52,086 nt of DNA. Origin: a virus. The stretch lies in the IMG/VR virus record IMGVR_UViG_3300049740_001889, positions 1 to 52,086 of that record; one strand, given 5' to 3'. The notes under the pieces were generated by a model. The model was given only the letters and a program-made list of their open reading frames with translations. It ran no database searches and was not told the origin of the DNA. The translations under genes were made by a program, and so were the position numbers. Shown piece after piece: positions 8,453-15,809 of the stretch (its first letter is position 1; each line of letters begins with the position of its first letter).

Positions 8453-9303
8453 GCTGAACACAAACCTCTTTCCTTAAATTCACACCATTTACATTGGTTT
8501 CCTTTATTAGTTGGAAAATCTGTTTGTATAATCTCACCTTCTTCACCAAATACTGAATCAACGAAATTCATAAAACCTTTCCAAGCCATATTCATTGAAG
8601 GTTTACCATTGGCTGGAACGAATTTTGAGATTCGTGGGATAGGGAATTCATAATCTTCACTAATCTTTCGTTTAAGTATCTGATATTCTACTCTAATTTT
8701 ATCTAATGGTATATCATACTTATCTGAATAGAATTTTTTGTACAATAACATTTGAGAGGTTTTTACCTTATCATTCTTTTGATATTTGTTCCAACCTCTT
8801 GTTGAAGTTTTCAAATCAATGATAATATATTCTTGTGTAGTTTTATCTTTTAGAAGTACATCAATAAAACCAATGAAATGAACACCAGGTTTAATCTCAG
8901 CATTCAATCTCTGTTCTATAGCGATTAACTCAAATCCACTTTTAGTATATAGTTTATCTAATTTTTTGGTGAAATAAGATAATATTTTTTTACCATCATC
9001 AAAGAACTCACCCAAATCTTCCTTAGTACAAGGATACTTTCCTTCTTCCAACTTATCAGATTCTTTTGTAAATTGTTCTACAAGTTGTTTATATAACATA
9101 TCCTCAAGATTCAATTGAAGTGCTTGTTTCTTAGTTACATTATACATCACATCTAAGAAGTGTTGTATTGTTTCGTGCATTGCACTACCGAAAATTGTGT
9201 GGATGTTTGCTGAGGATGTTCCTAACTTATCAATATAATTTAGTTTATATTGTTGTTGACAAGTTGAATACATTCCATATTGTGAATAACTTACTCTAGC
9301 CAT
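8443..9303 (-). CDS. PD-(D/E)XK nuclease, RecB/Cas4-like, with probable iron-sulphur cluster
   Basis: 286 residues. The N-terminus has S-Y-S-Q-Y-G-M-Y-S-T-C-Q-Q-Q, the helix that begins RecB/AddB-type nucleases, then G-S-A-M-H-E. The catalytic core is readable as G-F-I-D-V-L-L, with the metal-binding Asp, and I-I-I-D-L-K-T-S near residues 165-172, the (D/E)xK site, here DLK. A Cys in the first 20 residues and C-K-W-C plus C-S-A-W-G at the C-terminus give four Cys placed as in 4Fe-4S Cas4/AddB proteins. It may act in recombination or host DNA degradation. Separated by 3 bases from the upstream 68-residue gene. Confidence 0.85.
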   Translation of the reverse strand: MARVSYSQYGMYSTCQQQYKLNYIDKLGTSSANIHTIFGSAMHETIQHFLDVMYNVTKKQALQLNLEDMLYKQLVEQFTKESDKLEEGKYPCTKEDLGEFFDDGKKILSYFTKKLDKLYTKSGFELIAIEQRLNAEIKPGVHFIGFIDVLLKDKTTQEYIIIDLKTSTRGWNKYQKNDKVKTSQMLLYKKFYSDKYDIPLDKIRVEYQILKRKISEDYEFPIPRISKFVPANGKPSMNMAWKGFMNFVDSVFGEEGEIIQTDFPTNKGNQCKWCEFKERGLCSAWG

Positions 9304-9306
9304 AAT

Positions 9307-9513
9307 TTATACTTTATGTGATTCTGTTGATACTCCATATTTAACTACATTGAAATCCTCCTCACTTAGAGAATCCCACCAATCAGAAGCAACTTCCTCT
9401 TCATCTATTGATATAGAGAAACTTTTATCATAACTACCATCTTTTAGTTGAGGATAAATTATTCCTTGTTTTGTGTCAAATACACTTCCTACCGATTCTA
9501 ATACTATTAACAT
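9307..9513 (-). CDS. Hypothetical acidic protein, 68 residues
   Basis: Unrecognised. It is acidic (I-D-E-E-E-V-A-S-D-W-W near the middle) with a hydrophobic N-terminus L-I-V-L-E-S-V-G-S-V-F that is too short for a membrane segment. First gene after the palindromic promoter at 9540-9579, and only 3 bases before the nuclease gene, so the pair is cotranscribed. An acidic partner for the nuclease is conceivable but unsupported. Confidence 0.6.
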   Translation of the reverse strand: MLIVLESVGSVFDTKQGIIYPQLKDGSYDKSFSISIDEEEVASDWWDSLSEEDFNVVKYGVSTESHKV

Positions 9514-9539
9514 ACTTTTATATTTTAATTATTAACCTA

Positions 9540-9579
9540 TTTACTATGTAAATATACGAAAAAAAATCGAGAAATCCAA
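9540..9579 (-). promoter_or_regulatory. Bacteroidetes-type promoter with palindrome over the start region
   Basis: Minus strand TTG (9579-9577), 20 bases, TATATTTA (9556-9549). Directly downstream and overlapping is the inverted repeat TTTAC-ATA-GTAAA (9540-9552 on the plus strand reads TTTACTATGTAAA). The same arrangement occurs upstream of three other accessory genes. Confidence 0.75.
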
Positions 9580-9583
9580 ATTT

Positions 9584-10033
9584 TTAGAGCTTTAATTTTA
9601 ACTTAGTTATTTGTTTTTTATCAATACCATATCGTTCACATAGGTATTTTATATTTTCTCTTCCTTCTTTAGTTGAGTAAAGTATTTCACAGTAATCTTC
9701 TGCCTCATGTGATGAACAAGAAAATTCTTGTTTAAGTAAATCAATTAACCATGCTTCATATTTATCAGTTTTCTTCCCCTTTGTGTATTTTAAGTAATGT
9801 CTACCCTTTGGGAGAATACCAATTAAAGCTAGGTATAATTGTTGAGGTTCTAGTATTTGTGTATAAGGTTGAATCTCTGAAAGTACTTGTATCCAATCAG
9901 GATTCATAGATAGAAAACGATGAACCATATAATTACTCCATGTTTTCTTATCAGCTTCTTCAAGTTTATCCCAATACTTTGGGTCTTGAAATTGTGTAAC
10001 CGCTTTTATGTGGTCAAATAATGATTTAGCCAT
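9584..10033 (-). CDS. 62: Probable clamp loader small subunit (gp62-like)
   Basis: 149 residues. Begins S-L-F-D-H-I-K-A-V-T, like the gp62 proteins of T4-like marine phages that start SLFD followed by a coil; it then has W-S-N-Y-M-V-H-R-F-L-S-M and a central L-Y-L-A-L-I-G-I-L-P-K, features I associate with that family. T4 gp62 is 187 residues, so this is short. gp62 joins four gp44 subunits to load the clamp gp45 onto DNA; both gp44 and gp45 genes are in this window. It overlaps the upstream SGNH gene by 8 bases. The call rests on general resemblance and needs a profile search; another phage helical protein is the alternative. Confidence 0.55.
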   Translation of the reverse strand: MAKSLFDHIKAVTQFQDPKYWDKLEEADKKTWSNYMVHRFLSMNPDWIQVLSEIQPYTQILEPQQLYLALIGILPKGRHYLKYTKGKKTDKYEAWLIDLLKQEFSCSSHEAEDYCEILYSTKEGRENIKYLCERYGIDKKQITKLKLKL

Positions 10034-10619
10034 TGTAATTTATTTTAGGTAAAATATAATTAAAAAAATCTTTTGCACCTTTTGGTGAAAAGTGTTTATC
10101 ATTTGGTGTTATATATGAATGTGTTTCAAGTATCCAATCAATTACATCACCATCGTGTAATAAATTAAAAGAATTTACACCTTCTTTTTTATGTACAAAA
10201 AAAGTATTAATGTTTTTATGTGTTAAAGTTGATGCCAACCCATTCCAAATATTTTTAGAATTATTATCAACCCATTCTGAACCATTTTCTTGTATATCTT
10301 TATTTATCTGATTTAATTTATCACCTCGGTCATTTTGTAAATCAGATATTGTGATTGTGTTATCAACTTGAGGAATACTAATTCTAAAGAAATCTGGTAA
10401 CCCAACTATAATCAAATCATCCAAATTCCATTCTTGATGAGTTGTAAGTATTTCCGTAACAACAGTCATAATACCATGGCCGTTCTTAGCGTGGTTTTTT
10501 ATTTCTAAATCAAAGTGTTCTGATAGATACTCGTACCAAGTTTTACCATCAAGTTTAGCAATTACTCGTGTGTAATCTGTTGATAGAGAATCACCATATA
10601 TCCAAAGTTTTTTACTCAT
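10026..10619 (-). CDS. SGNH/GDSL-like hydrolase-fold protein
   Basis: 197 residues. Block I is G-D-S-L-S near the N-terminus (Y-G-D-S-L-S-T-D), and the C-terminal block V is D-K-H-F-S-P-K-G-A, which supplies the Asp and His of the triad. Such enzymes hydrolyse esters, for example sugar O-acetyl groups. No signal peptide, so it acts in the cytoplasm or in the virion. It overlaps the genes on both sides by 8 bases. A more distant relative lies at 26118-26882. Confidence 0.7.
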   Translation of the reverse strand: MSKKLWIYGDSLSTDYTRVIAKLDGKTWYEYLSEHFDLEIKNHAKNGHGIMTVVTEILTTHQEWNLDDLIIVGLPDFFRISIPQVDNTITISDLQNDRGDKLNQINKDIQENGSEWVDNNSKNIWNGLASTLTHKNINTFFVHKKEGVNSFNLLHDGDVIDWILETHSYITPNDKHFSPKGAKDFFNYILPKINYNG

Positions 10620-10881
10620 TATTATTTTGTAATTCCTTTGGTAATAACTCTTGGTTTATTTCACCACAATCCCCACATAGATATAATTCTACTGGTATGA
10701 TTGCATCTTGTGGTGTACCTGTTATTATCTTTGAAATCTTCAAGAACTTAGTACCTGGTATAAACACAGTACCACCACAATGTTGACATTTCATTTCTGT
10801 TGCCTTGGATAAATCTATCTTTGGTTGTTGAGGTGGAGGTGTATTTCCACCACCATTATTCATTCCTATAATCTTTGCCAT
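10612..10881 (-). CDS. Small zinc-ribbon protein
   Basis: 89 residues. Two knuckles, C-Q-H-C-G near residue 33 and C-G-D-C-G near residue 71, are spaced as in a zinc ribbon. A Pro-rich stretch (N-T-P-P-P-Q-Q-P) precedes the ribbon and probably forms a flexible linker. It lies in the operon that leads to the probable clamp loader subunit and may contact DNA or RNA. No named family. Confidence 0.7.
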   Translation of the reverse strand: MAKIIGMNNGGGNTPPPQQPKIDLSKATEMKCQHCGGTVFIPGTKFLKISKIITGTPQDAIIPVELYLCGDCGEINQELLPKELQNNNE

Positions 10882-10892
10882 AATTTATTTGT

Positions 10893-11255
10893 TTAATCGA
10901 ACCATTGAGAACGGTCTGTTTTTACGTTCTTAACTGTTTTTTTTAATACTTCTCTTTCTTTTTGTTTCCACTCTTTATTTACAAACTTATCTCTAACTTT
11001 GTTTTCATTATCCCTACCAATCTTTTCTGCCTTCTTTAGTTCTTCATCTGTAATTTCCTTACCTTGTTGTTTTAATGATAAAGAAGCAAAATTCTTAGTA
11101 TGATGTGAACTAAGTGGTTTTGAAAATTGTTTTAAATATTCTGTTTTCGAATCTAAGTATTCTAAGAATCCTTCGAAATCTACTTTACCCAAATCATCCA
11201 ACTCTTTATCACTAAGAGGATTATTTGGGTCATATTTGTAAGGTTGGTATTTCAT
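10893..11255 (-). CDS. Hypothetical highly charged helical protein, 120 residues
   Basis: Unrecognised. Tyr/Pro-rich start (Y-Q-P-Y-K-Y-D-P-N-N-P) followed by a strongly charged Lys/Glu-rich, probably helical C-terminal half. First gene of the operon 11255-9584. The start sits about 20 bases downstream of the -7 box at 11275-11282, consistent with the other leaders here. Confidence 0.6.
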   Translation of the reverse strand: MKYQPYKYDPNNPLSDKELDDLGKVDFEGFLEYLDSKTEYLKQFSKPLSSHHTKNFASLSLKQQGKEITDEELKKAEKIGRDNENKVRDKFVNKEWKQKEREVLKKTVKNVKTDRSQWFD

Positions 11256-11274
11256 CTTTTAAAGTTTATTTGTA

Positions 11275-11305
11275 CAAATATACGAAAAATATTTGTATTA
11301 TCCTA
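11275..11305 (-). promoter_or_regulatory. Bacteroidetes-type promoter with weak -33 box
   Basis: TTTCGTATATTTGTA is intact on the minus strand (-7 box TATATTTG at 11282-11275), but the position that should hold TTG, 20 bases upstream, reads TAG. Probably a weaker member of the set. Confidence 0.6.
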
Positions 11306-11606
11306 ATAAAATTGATAAAACATTATCAACGTTTTCTGGTTTATCACCATATTCACTCGCTACTAACTTACCTCGTTTAAAAGCAACTACCATTGGTATA
11401 TTAGTTAAATCAATCAATTCTCTACTCTTTGGTGAGTTGTCTGGATTAATTAATATAAATGGAATTTCTCTATATGATTCAGATACGGATTCAAAATGTG
11501 GTTTTAAGTTATCACAATTGCCACACCAATCAGTACCAAACATTACCATTAACTTTGGTTGAGTTCTTATTAGTACATCAAGTGAATCTGTTTCTAATTT
11601 TATCAT
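11298..11606 (-). CDS. Thioredoxin-fold protein with CGNC active site
   Basis: 102 residues from the ATG at 11606, which overlaps the gp44 stop by 4 bases (ATGA); a longer frame opens at 11633 but would extend into gp44. The active site is D-W-C-G-N-C, and the cis-Pro is in T-N-I-P-M-V-V-A-F near residue 70, followed by G-K-L-V. It could reduce ribonucleotide reductase or serve as a polymerase accessory. A second, more standard thioredoxin lies beside nrdA (38291-38554). Confidence 0.85.
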   Translation of the reverse strand: MIKLETDSLDVLIRTQPKLMVMFGTDWCGNCDNLKPHFESVSESYREIPFILINPDNSPKSRELIDLTNIPMVVAFKRGKLVASEYGDKPENVDNVLSILLG

Positions 11607-12553
11607 AAAATTCCTACTATTTGAATTATACAACTCATAAAGGTGATTTCTTTATCTACTACCAATGCATCTTTGTGTTGTGATTCTGAAAGAATTAGAA
11701 TTATGTTTGAAGTATTAGTACCACCATAATCATCTACCTTTTCATATAAGAATGTATATAGTTCTGTAAAATCTTGTGTACGAGAATCTGCAACAGCCTG
11801 TCTAATGTTTTTCCACTTGTTGGGTTTTGCATCCTTTCCTTTAAGAATCTCAACTACCTTTGATTTTAAATCAGAATCAATTACAGAGGTTGTATCGAGT
11901 TTTAATTGTCCTTTAGATGAATTTAACTGACAAGTATTAATAATCTTTCTAATATCAGGATATGAACTATCAATGATAGGTACGAGGTCTTTTGGTTGAA
12001 AACCCACACCTTCTTTACCTAAAATCTGTGAGATTTGTACTGCAACATCTTTTTTAGTTGGAGGTACAATCTGAAACTCTTGTGTTCTACTTCTAATAGG
12101 TGAGATTACTTTCTCAACATAGTTACAAGTTAAAATAAATCTACAATGTTTTGAGAACGTTTCCATTAGGTTTCTTAAGATTGCCTGTGCATTTGGTGTC
12201 ATATAATCAAACTCATCTAAGATGATTACTTTCATATCTTTGAAACCAACAGTTGAAGCAAAACCCTTTACTTTGTTTCTAACTGTATCAACATTATTCT
12301 CATCGGATGCATTTATGATTATGTAATCACAATCAATCGAGTTAACAATTAACTTTGCTAATGTTGTTTTACCAGTACCTGCTTTACCGAAGAATAAAAG
12401 ATGAGGGATTTCTCCACTTTCAAGATAATCCTTTACCTTATCCTTTAAATGTTCATTACCAACGTATTCTGTTAGTTTGGAAGGTCTATACTTCTCTACC
12501 CATAGAGAGTTGTTTACCTTCTTGGTTGTGTTATTATCTTCGAAAAATGCCAT
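11603..12553 (-). CDS. 44: DNA polymerase clamp loader ATPase (gp44-like)
   Basis: 316 residues of an AAA+ RFC-type ATPase. Walker A reads G-K-A-G-T-G-K-T-T near residue 57-65, Walker B I-I-L-D-E-F-D near 109, sensor 1 L-T-C-N-Y near 142, and the arginine-finger motif S-R-T-Q-E-F near 154 (SRC in cellular RFC). N-terminal W-V-E-K-Y-R-P is the classic RFC start. gp44 forms the pentameric loader with gp62 and opens the gp45 clamp. It follows the 74-residue gene with a single base between them, both behind the promoter at 12802. Confidence 0.95.
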   Translation of the reverse strand: MAFFEDNNTTKKVNNSLWVEKYRPSKLTEYVGNEHLKDKVKDYLESGEIPHLLFFGKAGTGKTTLAKLIVNSIDCDYIIINASDENNVDTVRNKVKGFASTVGFKDMKVIILDEFDYMTPNAQAILRNLMETFSKHCRFILTCNYVEKVISPIRSRTQEFQIVPPTKKDVAVQISQILGKEGVGFQPKDLVPIIDSSYPDIRKIINTCQLNSSKGQLKLDTTSVIDSDLKSKVVEILKGKDAKPNKWKNIRQAVADSRTQDFTELYTFLYEKVDDYGGTNTSNIILILSESQHKDALVVDKEITFMSCIIQIVGIL

Positions 12554-12554
12554 A

Positions 12555-12779
12555 TTAGAATGTAGAGTTTTTCACTTCTTTACAGAAATCTCCTAATTTT
12601 TCTAATTTAGTAATTAGTGATTGTTTTTGATTTTCATCAAGACCTCTGGTTTCATTTCGGTTTAGTTCACCGATTAAATCTACCATTGATGATGCTACGA
12701 TTAGTAAAGCATCTTCTTTCGAGTTCAGAAAATTATCCGATACTCTAAACTTTTTTGCTATTTCTTGTAAGTTTGCCAT
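12555..12779 (-). CDS. Hypothetical protein, 74 residues, upstream of gp44
   Basis: Unrecognised. Probably all-helical (L-Q-E-I-A-K-K-F-R-V-S then a long helix A-L-L-I-V-A-S-S-M-V-D-L-I-G-E-L). First gene of the clamp loader transcription unit, separated from gp44 by 1 base. Too short to be gp62. No membrane segment. Confidence 0.6.
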   Translation of the reverse strand: MANLQEIAKKFRVSDNFLNSKEDALLIVASSMVDLIGELNRNETRGLDENQKQSLITKLEKLGDFCKEVKNSTF

Positions 12780-12801
12780 TATAATTTATTTTTTGTTTAT
12801 A

Positions 12802-12832
12802 CAAATATACGAAATTTATTTCATATATCCAA
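12802..12832 (-). promoter_or_regulatory. Bacteroidetes-type promoter for the gp44 operon
   Basis: Minus strand TTG (12832-12830), 20 bases, TATATTTG (12809-12802). The spacer matches several other promoters here almost base for base (GATATATGAAATAAATTTCG). Confidence 0.85.
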
Positions 12833-13519
12833 GTCTTTTCTTTTTATTTTTTCAATATTCATTGATATTTGTTTAGGTACATTCCATTCTGCTTCCAATT
12901 TAGATATGTTTGGATTTCTTTTCTTAACAAAATCATATATAGATTCAGAGGGTCCTCCTACATTATAAATACCTTCCTTTTCAAATAAAGGGTTAACTAC
13001 ATTAGGCACCTCATCTGACCATATAGAACTCTTATATACATTTGTAAAAGCATGAGAATGTGGAAATGGATACTCTACCATACCCAATCGTAATATTAAG
13101 TATTTATTACATAATTGTACAGCACACTCTCCACCTAGTTTAGACCAACTATATTTGTTGGTAGGTCTAACTGAGGAGTTTTCTGTATGTTGATTATCGG
13201 TTCCACTATAAACATAATCAGTAGAAACATATATTATTTTTTTTCCATATGTGTTACAATACATTACCAAATTAGATGTACCTATTATATTTACATTAAT
13301 ACTAAGGTTGGGTGATTCTTCATGTTGTATCATCGGTCTTGATAAAGCTGCTGAATGGAATAGATAATCAAATTCATAATTATTGAATACATATTCTATA
13401 CTAGCCTCATCTGTAATATCCAATTCTTCTTTATTTAAAAATATAAAATTTGGATTATTTTCTTTTTTAAATTGAGAACATAAGTGACCATCACCTCCTG
13501 TAAATAATATTTTACTCAT
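12821..13519 (-). CDS. RmlD-like nucleotide-sugar reductase (extended SDR)
   Basis: 232 residues from the ATG at 13519, which overlaps the upstream stop by 8 bases; a TTG at 13531 would add four residues. N-terminal F-T-G-G-D-G-H-L-C-S-Q is the NAD(P) loop; Y-V-S-T-D-Y-V-Y-S-G is the RmlD signature; Y-S-W-S-K is the catalytic YxxxK. RmlD reduces dTDP-4-keto-rhamnose; this one could reduce another 4-keto sugar. Slightly short against RmlD (about 290), with the C-terminal substrate lobe reduced. Last gene of the second sugar block; its 3' end covers the -33 box of the gp44 promoter. Confidence 0.75.
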   Translation of the reverse strand: MSKILFTGGDGHLCSQFKKENNPNFIFLNKEELDITDEASIEYVFNNYEFDYLFHSAALSRPMIQHEESPNLSINVNIIGTSNLVMYCNTYGKKIIYVSTDYVYSGTDNQHTENSSVRPTNKYSWSKLGGECAVQLCNKYLILRLGMVEYPFPHSHAFTNVYKSSIWSDEVPNVVNPLFEKEGIYNVGGPSESIYDFVKKRNPNISKLEAEWNVPKQISMNIEKIKRKDLDI

Positions 13520-14513
13520 AGTACCATTCAAATTTATTATTCAATATTTTTTTATATTCATCTATACTATCAATAGTGTTATCACCAATAGCATCTTTGT
13601 AAATCTTATGTAGGAGATTTTCAAATAACAAAATATAATTATGAAGGTGATAATTATTATCTAATAATTTAACACTCAATTCAGTTGATGAAGTGTAATT
13701 CTTCCTAAAAAAATTATAACCATTTAGAGTATCAGTACCACCTGTGTATTTTCTCTCGCTTGATAGCTTTTTTACATTATCATTATATTGATTAGTGTAA
13801 TATAAATAACACCAAAATATATTAGAAAATAAAACACCAGGTTCATTTATTGGTATTTTATAATAATCCTTATCACTTAACTCACTCACTTTATCAAAAT
13901 TACTAAAAATAAAATTTCCAAGATTTTTATCAGTATCAATACTAAAATTTAAAGAAAATTGTTTCAGTTTCAATCCAAGTTCATTTTCAATATTATTTAC
14001 AATCTCTTTCATTCCATTTTTGTGGTAACAAAATAAATGCATATCACTATCAAAAAAGTTTGGATTAGAATCCACTATGGGTATTTGAGTGTAAAAGGAT
14101 ATCTTAGATGTTTTATATTCAGTATAAATTGTTGAAAGTATATCTCTATTAACACAATAAAAGTTATCAGAAATAAACATTAGTTCTGAAGTGTCTTCCA
14201 TTTGATTTATAAACTCATCTATTATTGTAAATTGTATACCTGATGAATATCCATCAAGGGGATTATGTAGTTCAAATTTTATATCTACATTATATTTGGA
14301 TGAAGTAGATTCTATAATAGAAACTATATCTTCTTTTGAAAAAATAGAATCTATACTTTTTTGAGAATGCCAAAAACCAAAATTAATAATTACATTGGTA
14401 GGTATTTTTTTAATACCACCATATAATAAATTCATCACCCAAGTTTCACACTTTAATTTAGAAAAAGTATTTGGATTTGTAAGAATTAATATTTCTAATT
14501 TAGAATTACCCAT
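13512..14513 (-). CDS. Unrecognised protein in sugar block, 333 residues, possible glycosyltransferase
   Basis: No family recognised. N-terminus L-E-I-L-I-L-T-N-P-N is a beta strand of a Rossmann-like fold; F-I-S-D-N-F-Y-C-V-N-R-D-I-L near residue 114 resembles a metal-binding loop of GT-A enzymes but without a clear DxD. Asn, Tyr and Ser are very frequent and Ala rare, as in the protein at 18093, which reflects very AT-rich DNA. The overlaps with an RmlD-like gene downstream and an epimerase upstream (8 bases each) place it in the sugar pathway. Glycosyltransferase is inference from context. Confidence 0.55.
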   Translation of the reverse strand: MGNSKLEILILTNPNTFSKLKCETWVMNLLYGGIKKIPTNVIINFGFWHSQKSIDSIFSKEDIVSIIESTSSKYNVDIKFELHNPLDGYSSGIQFTIIDEFINQMEDTSELMFISDNFYCVNRDILSTIYTEYKTSKISFYTQIPIVDSNPNFFDSDMHLFCYHKNGMKEIVNNIENELGLKLKQFSLNFSIDTDKNLGNFIFSNFDKVSELSDKDYYKIPINEPGVLFSNIFWCYLYYTNQYNDNVKKLSSERKYTGGTDTLNGYNFFRKNYTSSTELSVKLLDNNYHLHNYILLFENLLHKIYKDAIGDNTIDSIDEYKKILNNKFEWYYE

Positions 14514-15405
14514 TCAAATTATATAATGTGTTTAATATTGTTGGAATGACCTGTTTCAATTTATCCATCCGTCTGAACCCAAGGTTATGTATTTTTTCAT
14601 AACTTACATTATAGGAATATTGATTTAATAGAGGAGTATCTACAAAATTTATTTTTAGATTTGGGTTATGCTTTCGTACTATACCAACAATATCAGATAA
14701 TTTTTTATTCTCAGATACTACATTATAAACTCCCTTTGGTAACTTACCATCTATCGCCATCATAATAGAATGATAACAATCCCTTAAACCAAGATATGGT
14801 CTTACTTGGTTATAGTTTTCTTTCCATATAGTTAGTGGAAGATTAAGTGAGGATTGATAACAAAATTTATTTACAGCTGTGTGGAATCTCATTCCTTCAC
14901 TAAATCCGAATATTGTTCCGAATCTAAAAATTACATAATCAATATTAGATTCTTTTAAATAATTTTCTATTTCAATTTTTGATTCTGCGTATGGACTTTG
15001 TGGGTTTAAGAATTGAGATTCATCTTCATATACTTCATCAGCGGCAACACCATATACACTAGTTGATGATGGAAATATAAATTTCTTTACTCCTGCTTCT
15101 ATACACTTATCTATTAATACTTTTGTTTTTGTAATGTTAACATCTTCCATTTCTTTCTTATTACCAAAACTACCAGCAGCATCAGTAATAGCTGCAAGAT
15201 GTAATACAATATCATGTCCATGTAAATCATCAACAGTTAACTCATCAATATCCATTTCTGAAAATTTAATTTGATTTTGTAAATTAAACAGAGAAGTGTA
15301 TCTTTGTGTTAATAAATTATCAACAACCGTTATTTTTTTATTTAAAATATTTCTAATTAAATATGAACCAATGTGGCCACATCCTCCTGTAATTAATAAT
15401 CTCAT
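14506..15405 (-). CDS. NAD-dependent nucleotide-sugar epimerase/dehydratase
   Basis: 299 residues. G-G-C-G-H-I-G-S-Y at the N-terminus binds NAD; H-L-A-A-I-T-D-A-A follows the third strand; F-P-S-S-T-S-V-Y-G and Y-A-E-S-K give the catalytic Ser/Thr, Tyr and Lys. F-R-F-G-T-I-F-G matches the usual strand after YxxxK. Overlaps the FdtA-like gene by 4 bases. Role likely in 4-epimerisation, dehydration or 4-keto reduction of a nucleotide sugar. Confidence 0.85.
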   Translation of the reverse strand: MRLLITGGCGHIGSYLIRNILNKKITVVDNLLTQRYTSLFNLQNQIKFSEMDIDELTVDDLHGHDIVLHLAAITDAAGSFGNKKEMEDVNITKTKVLIDKCIEAGVKKFIFPSSTSVYGVAADEVYEDESQFLNPQSPYAESKIEIENYLKESNIDYVIFRFGTIFGFSEGMRFHTAVNKFCYQSSLNLPLTIWKENYNQVRPYLGLRDCYHSIMMAIDGKLPKGVYNVVSENKKLSDIVGIVRKHNPNLKINFVDTPLLNQYSYNVSYEKIHNLGFRRMDKLKQVIPTILNTLYNLNG

Positions 15406-15809
15406 TTTTTTAGTTTTTTAAAATCATCGTAATCATTTATGTAATCATCTGCATCATAGTGAGTATTACATAACACAAGAAGTATAGTATCTTCTGTTAG
15501 ATATGTTTGCTCATCCCATATCATTTCAGGTATTAAAACAGCCTGATTCTTTTTATTTAAAGTTATGGTTTTCTTCATATATCCATCATCTACTATAACT
15601 TCCAATTCTCCTTGTAAACAAATTAGTATTTGTTGTGTTTTATGATGAGCATGTTTTCCTCTATTATCTTGGTCGTGTACACCATATACATAAAAAATCC
15701 TCTTAATATCAAATGGAACATCACTTCCTCCTTCAATCGGAATCAAATTACCATCATCTTCAATAAATTCTCTGAATCTAAATGTTTTTACATCGTTTAG
15801 TGTTTTCAT
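15402..15809 (-). CDS. Sugar 3,4-ketoisomerase (FdtA/WxcM-like cupin)
   Basis: 135 residues. The FdtA hallmarks are readable: R-I-F-Y-V-Y-G-V, R-G-K-H-A-H-H-K-T-Q-Q as the active-site His cluster, L-Q-G-E-L-E-V, L-I-P-E-M-I-W, and D-A-D-D-Y-I-N-D-Y-D-D-F at the end. FdtA-type enzymes convert dTDP-4-keto-6-deoxyglucose to its 3-keto isomer, the step before a DegT aminotransferase makes a 3-amino sugar. Such an aminotransferase lies two genes upstream at 16994. Overlaps both neighbours by 4 bases. Good family match; whether it is a 3,4-ketoisomerase on dTDP or another nucleotide is inferred. Confidence 0.85.
   Translation of the reverse strand: MKTLNDVKTFRFREFIEDDGNLIPIEGGSDVPFDIKRIFYVYGVHDQDNRGKHAHHKTQQILICLQGELEVIVDDGYMKKTITLNKKNQAVLIPEMIWDEQTYLTEDTILLVLCNTHYDADDYINDYDDFKKLKK

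Noticed and set aside
8443-9303. Cas4-type nuclease as sign of a CRISPR system
   Set aside because: No array of regularly spaced repeats and no other cas gene in the window; this nuclease type is common in phages.
12555-12779. 74-residue protein as gp62
   Set aside because: Less than half the T4 gp62 length and with no likeness to it; the 149-residue protein at 9584 is the better candidate.
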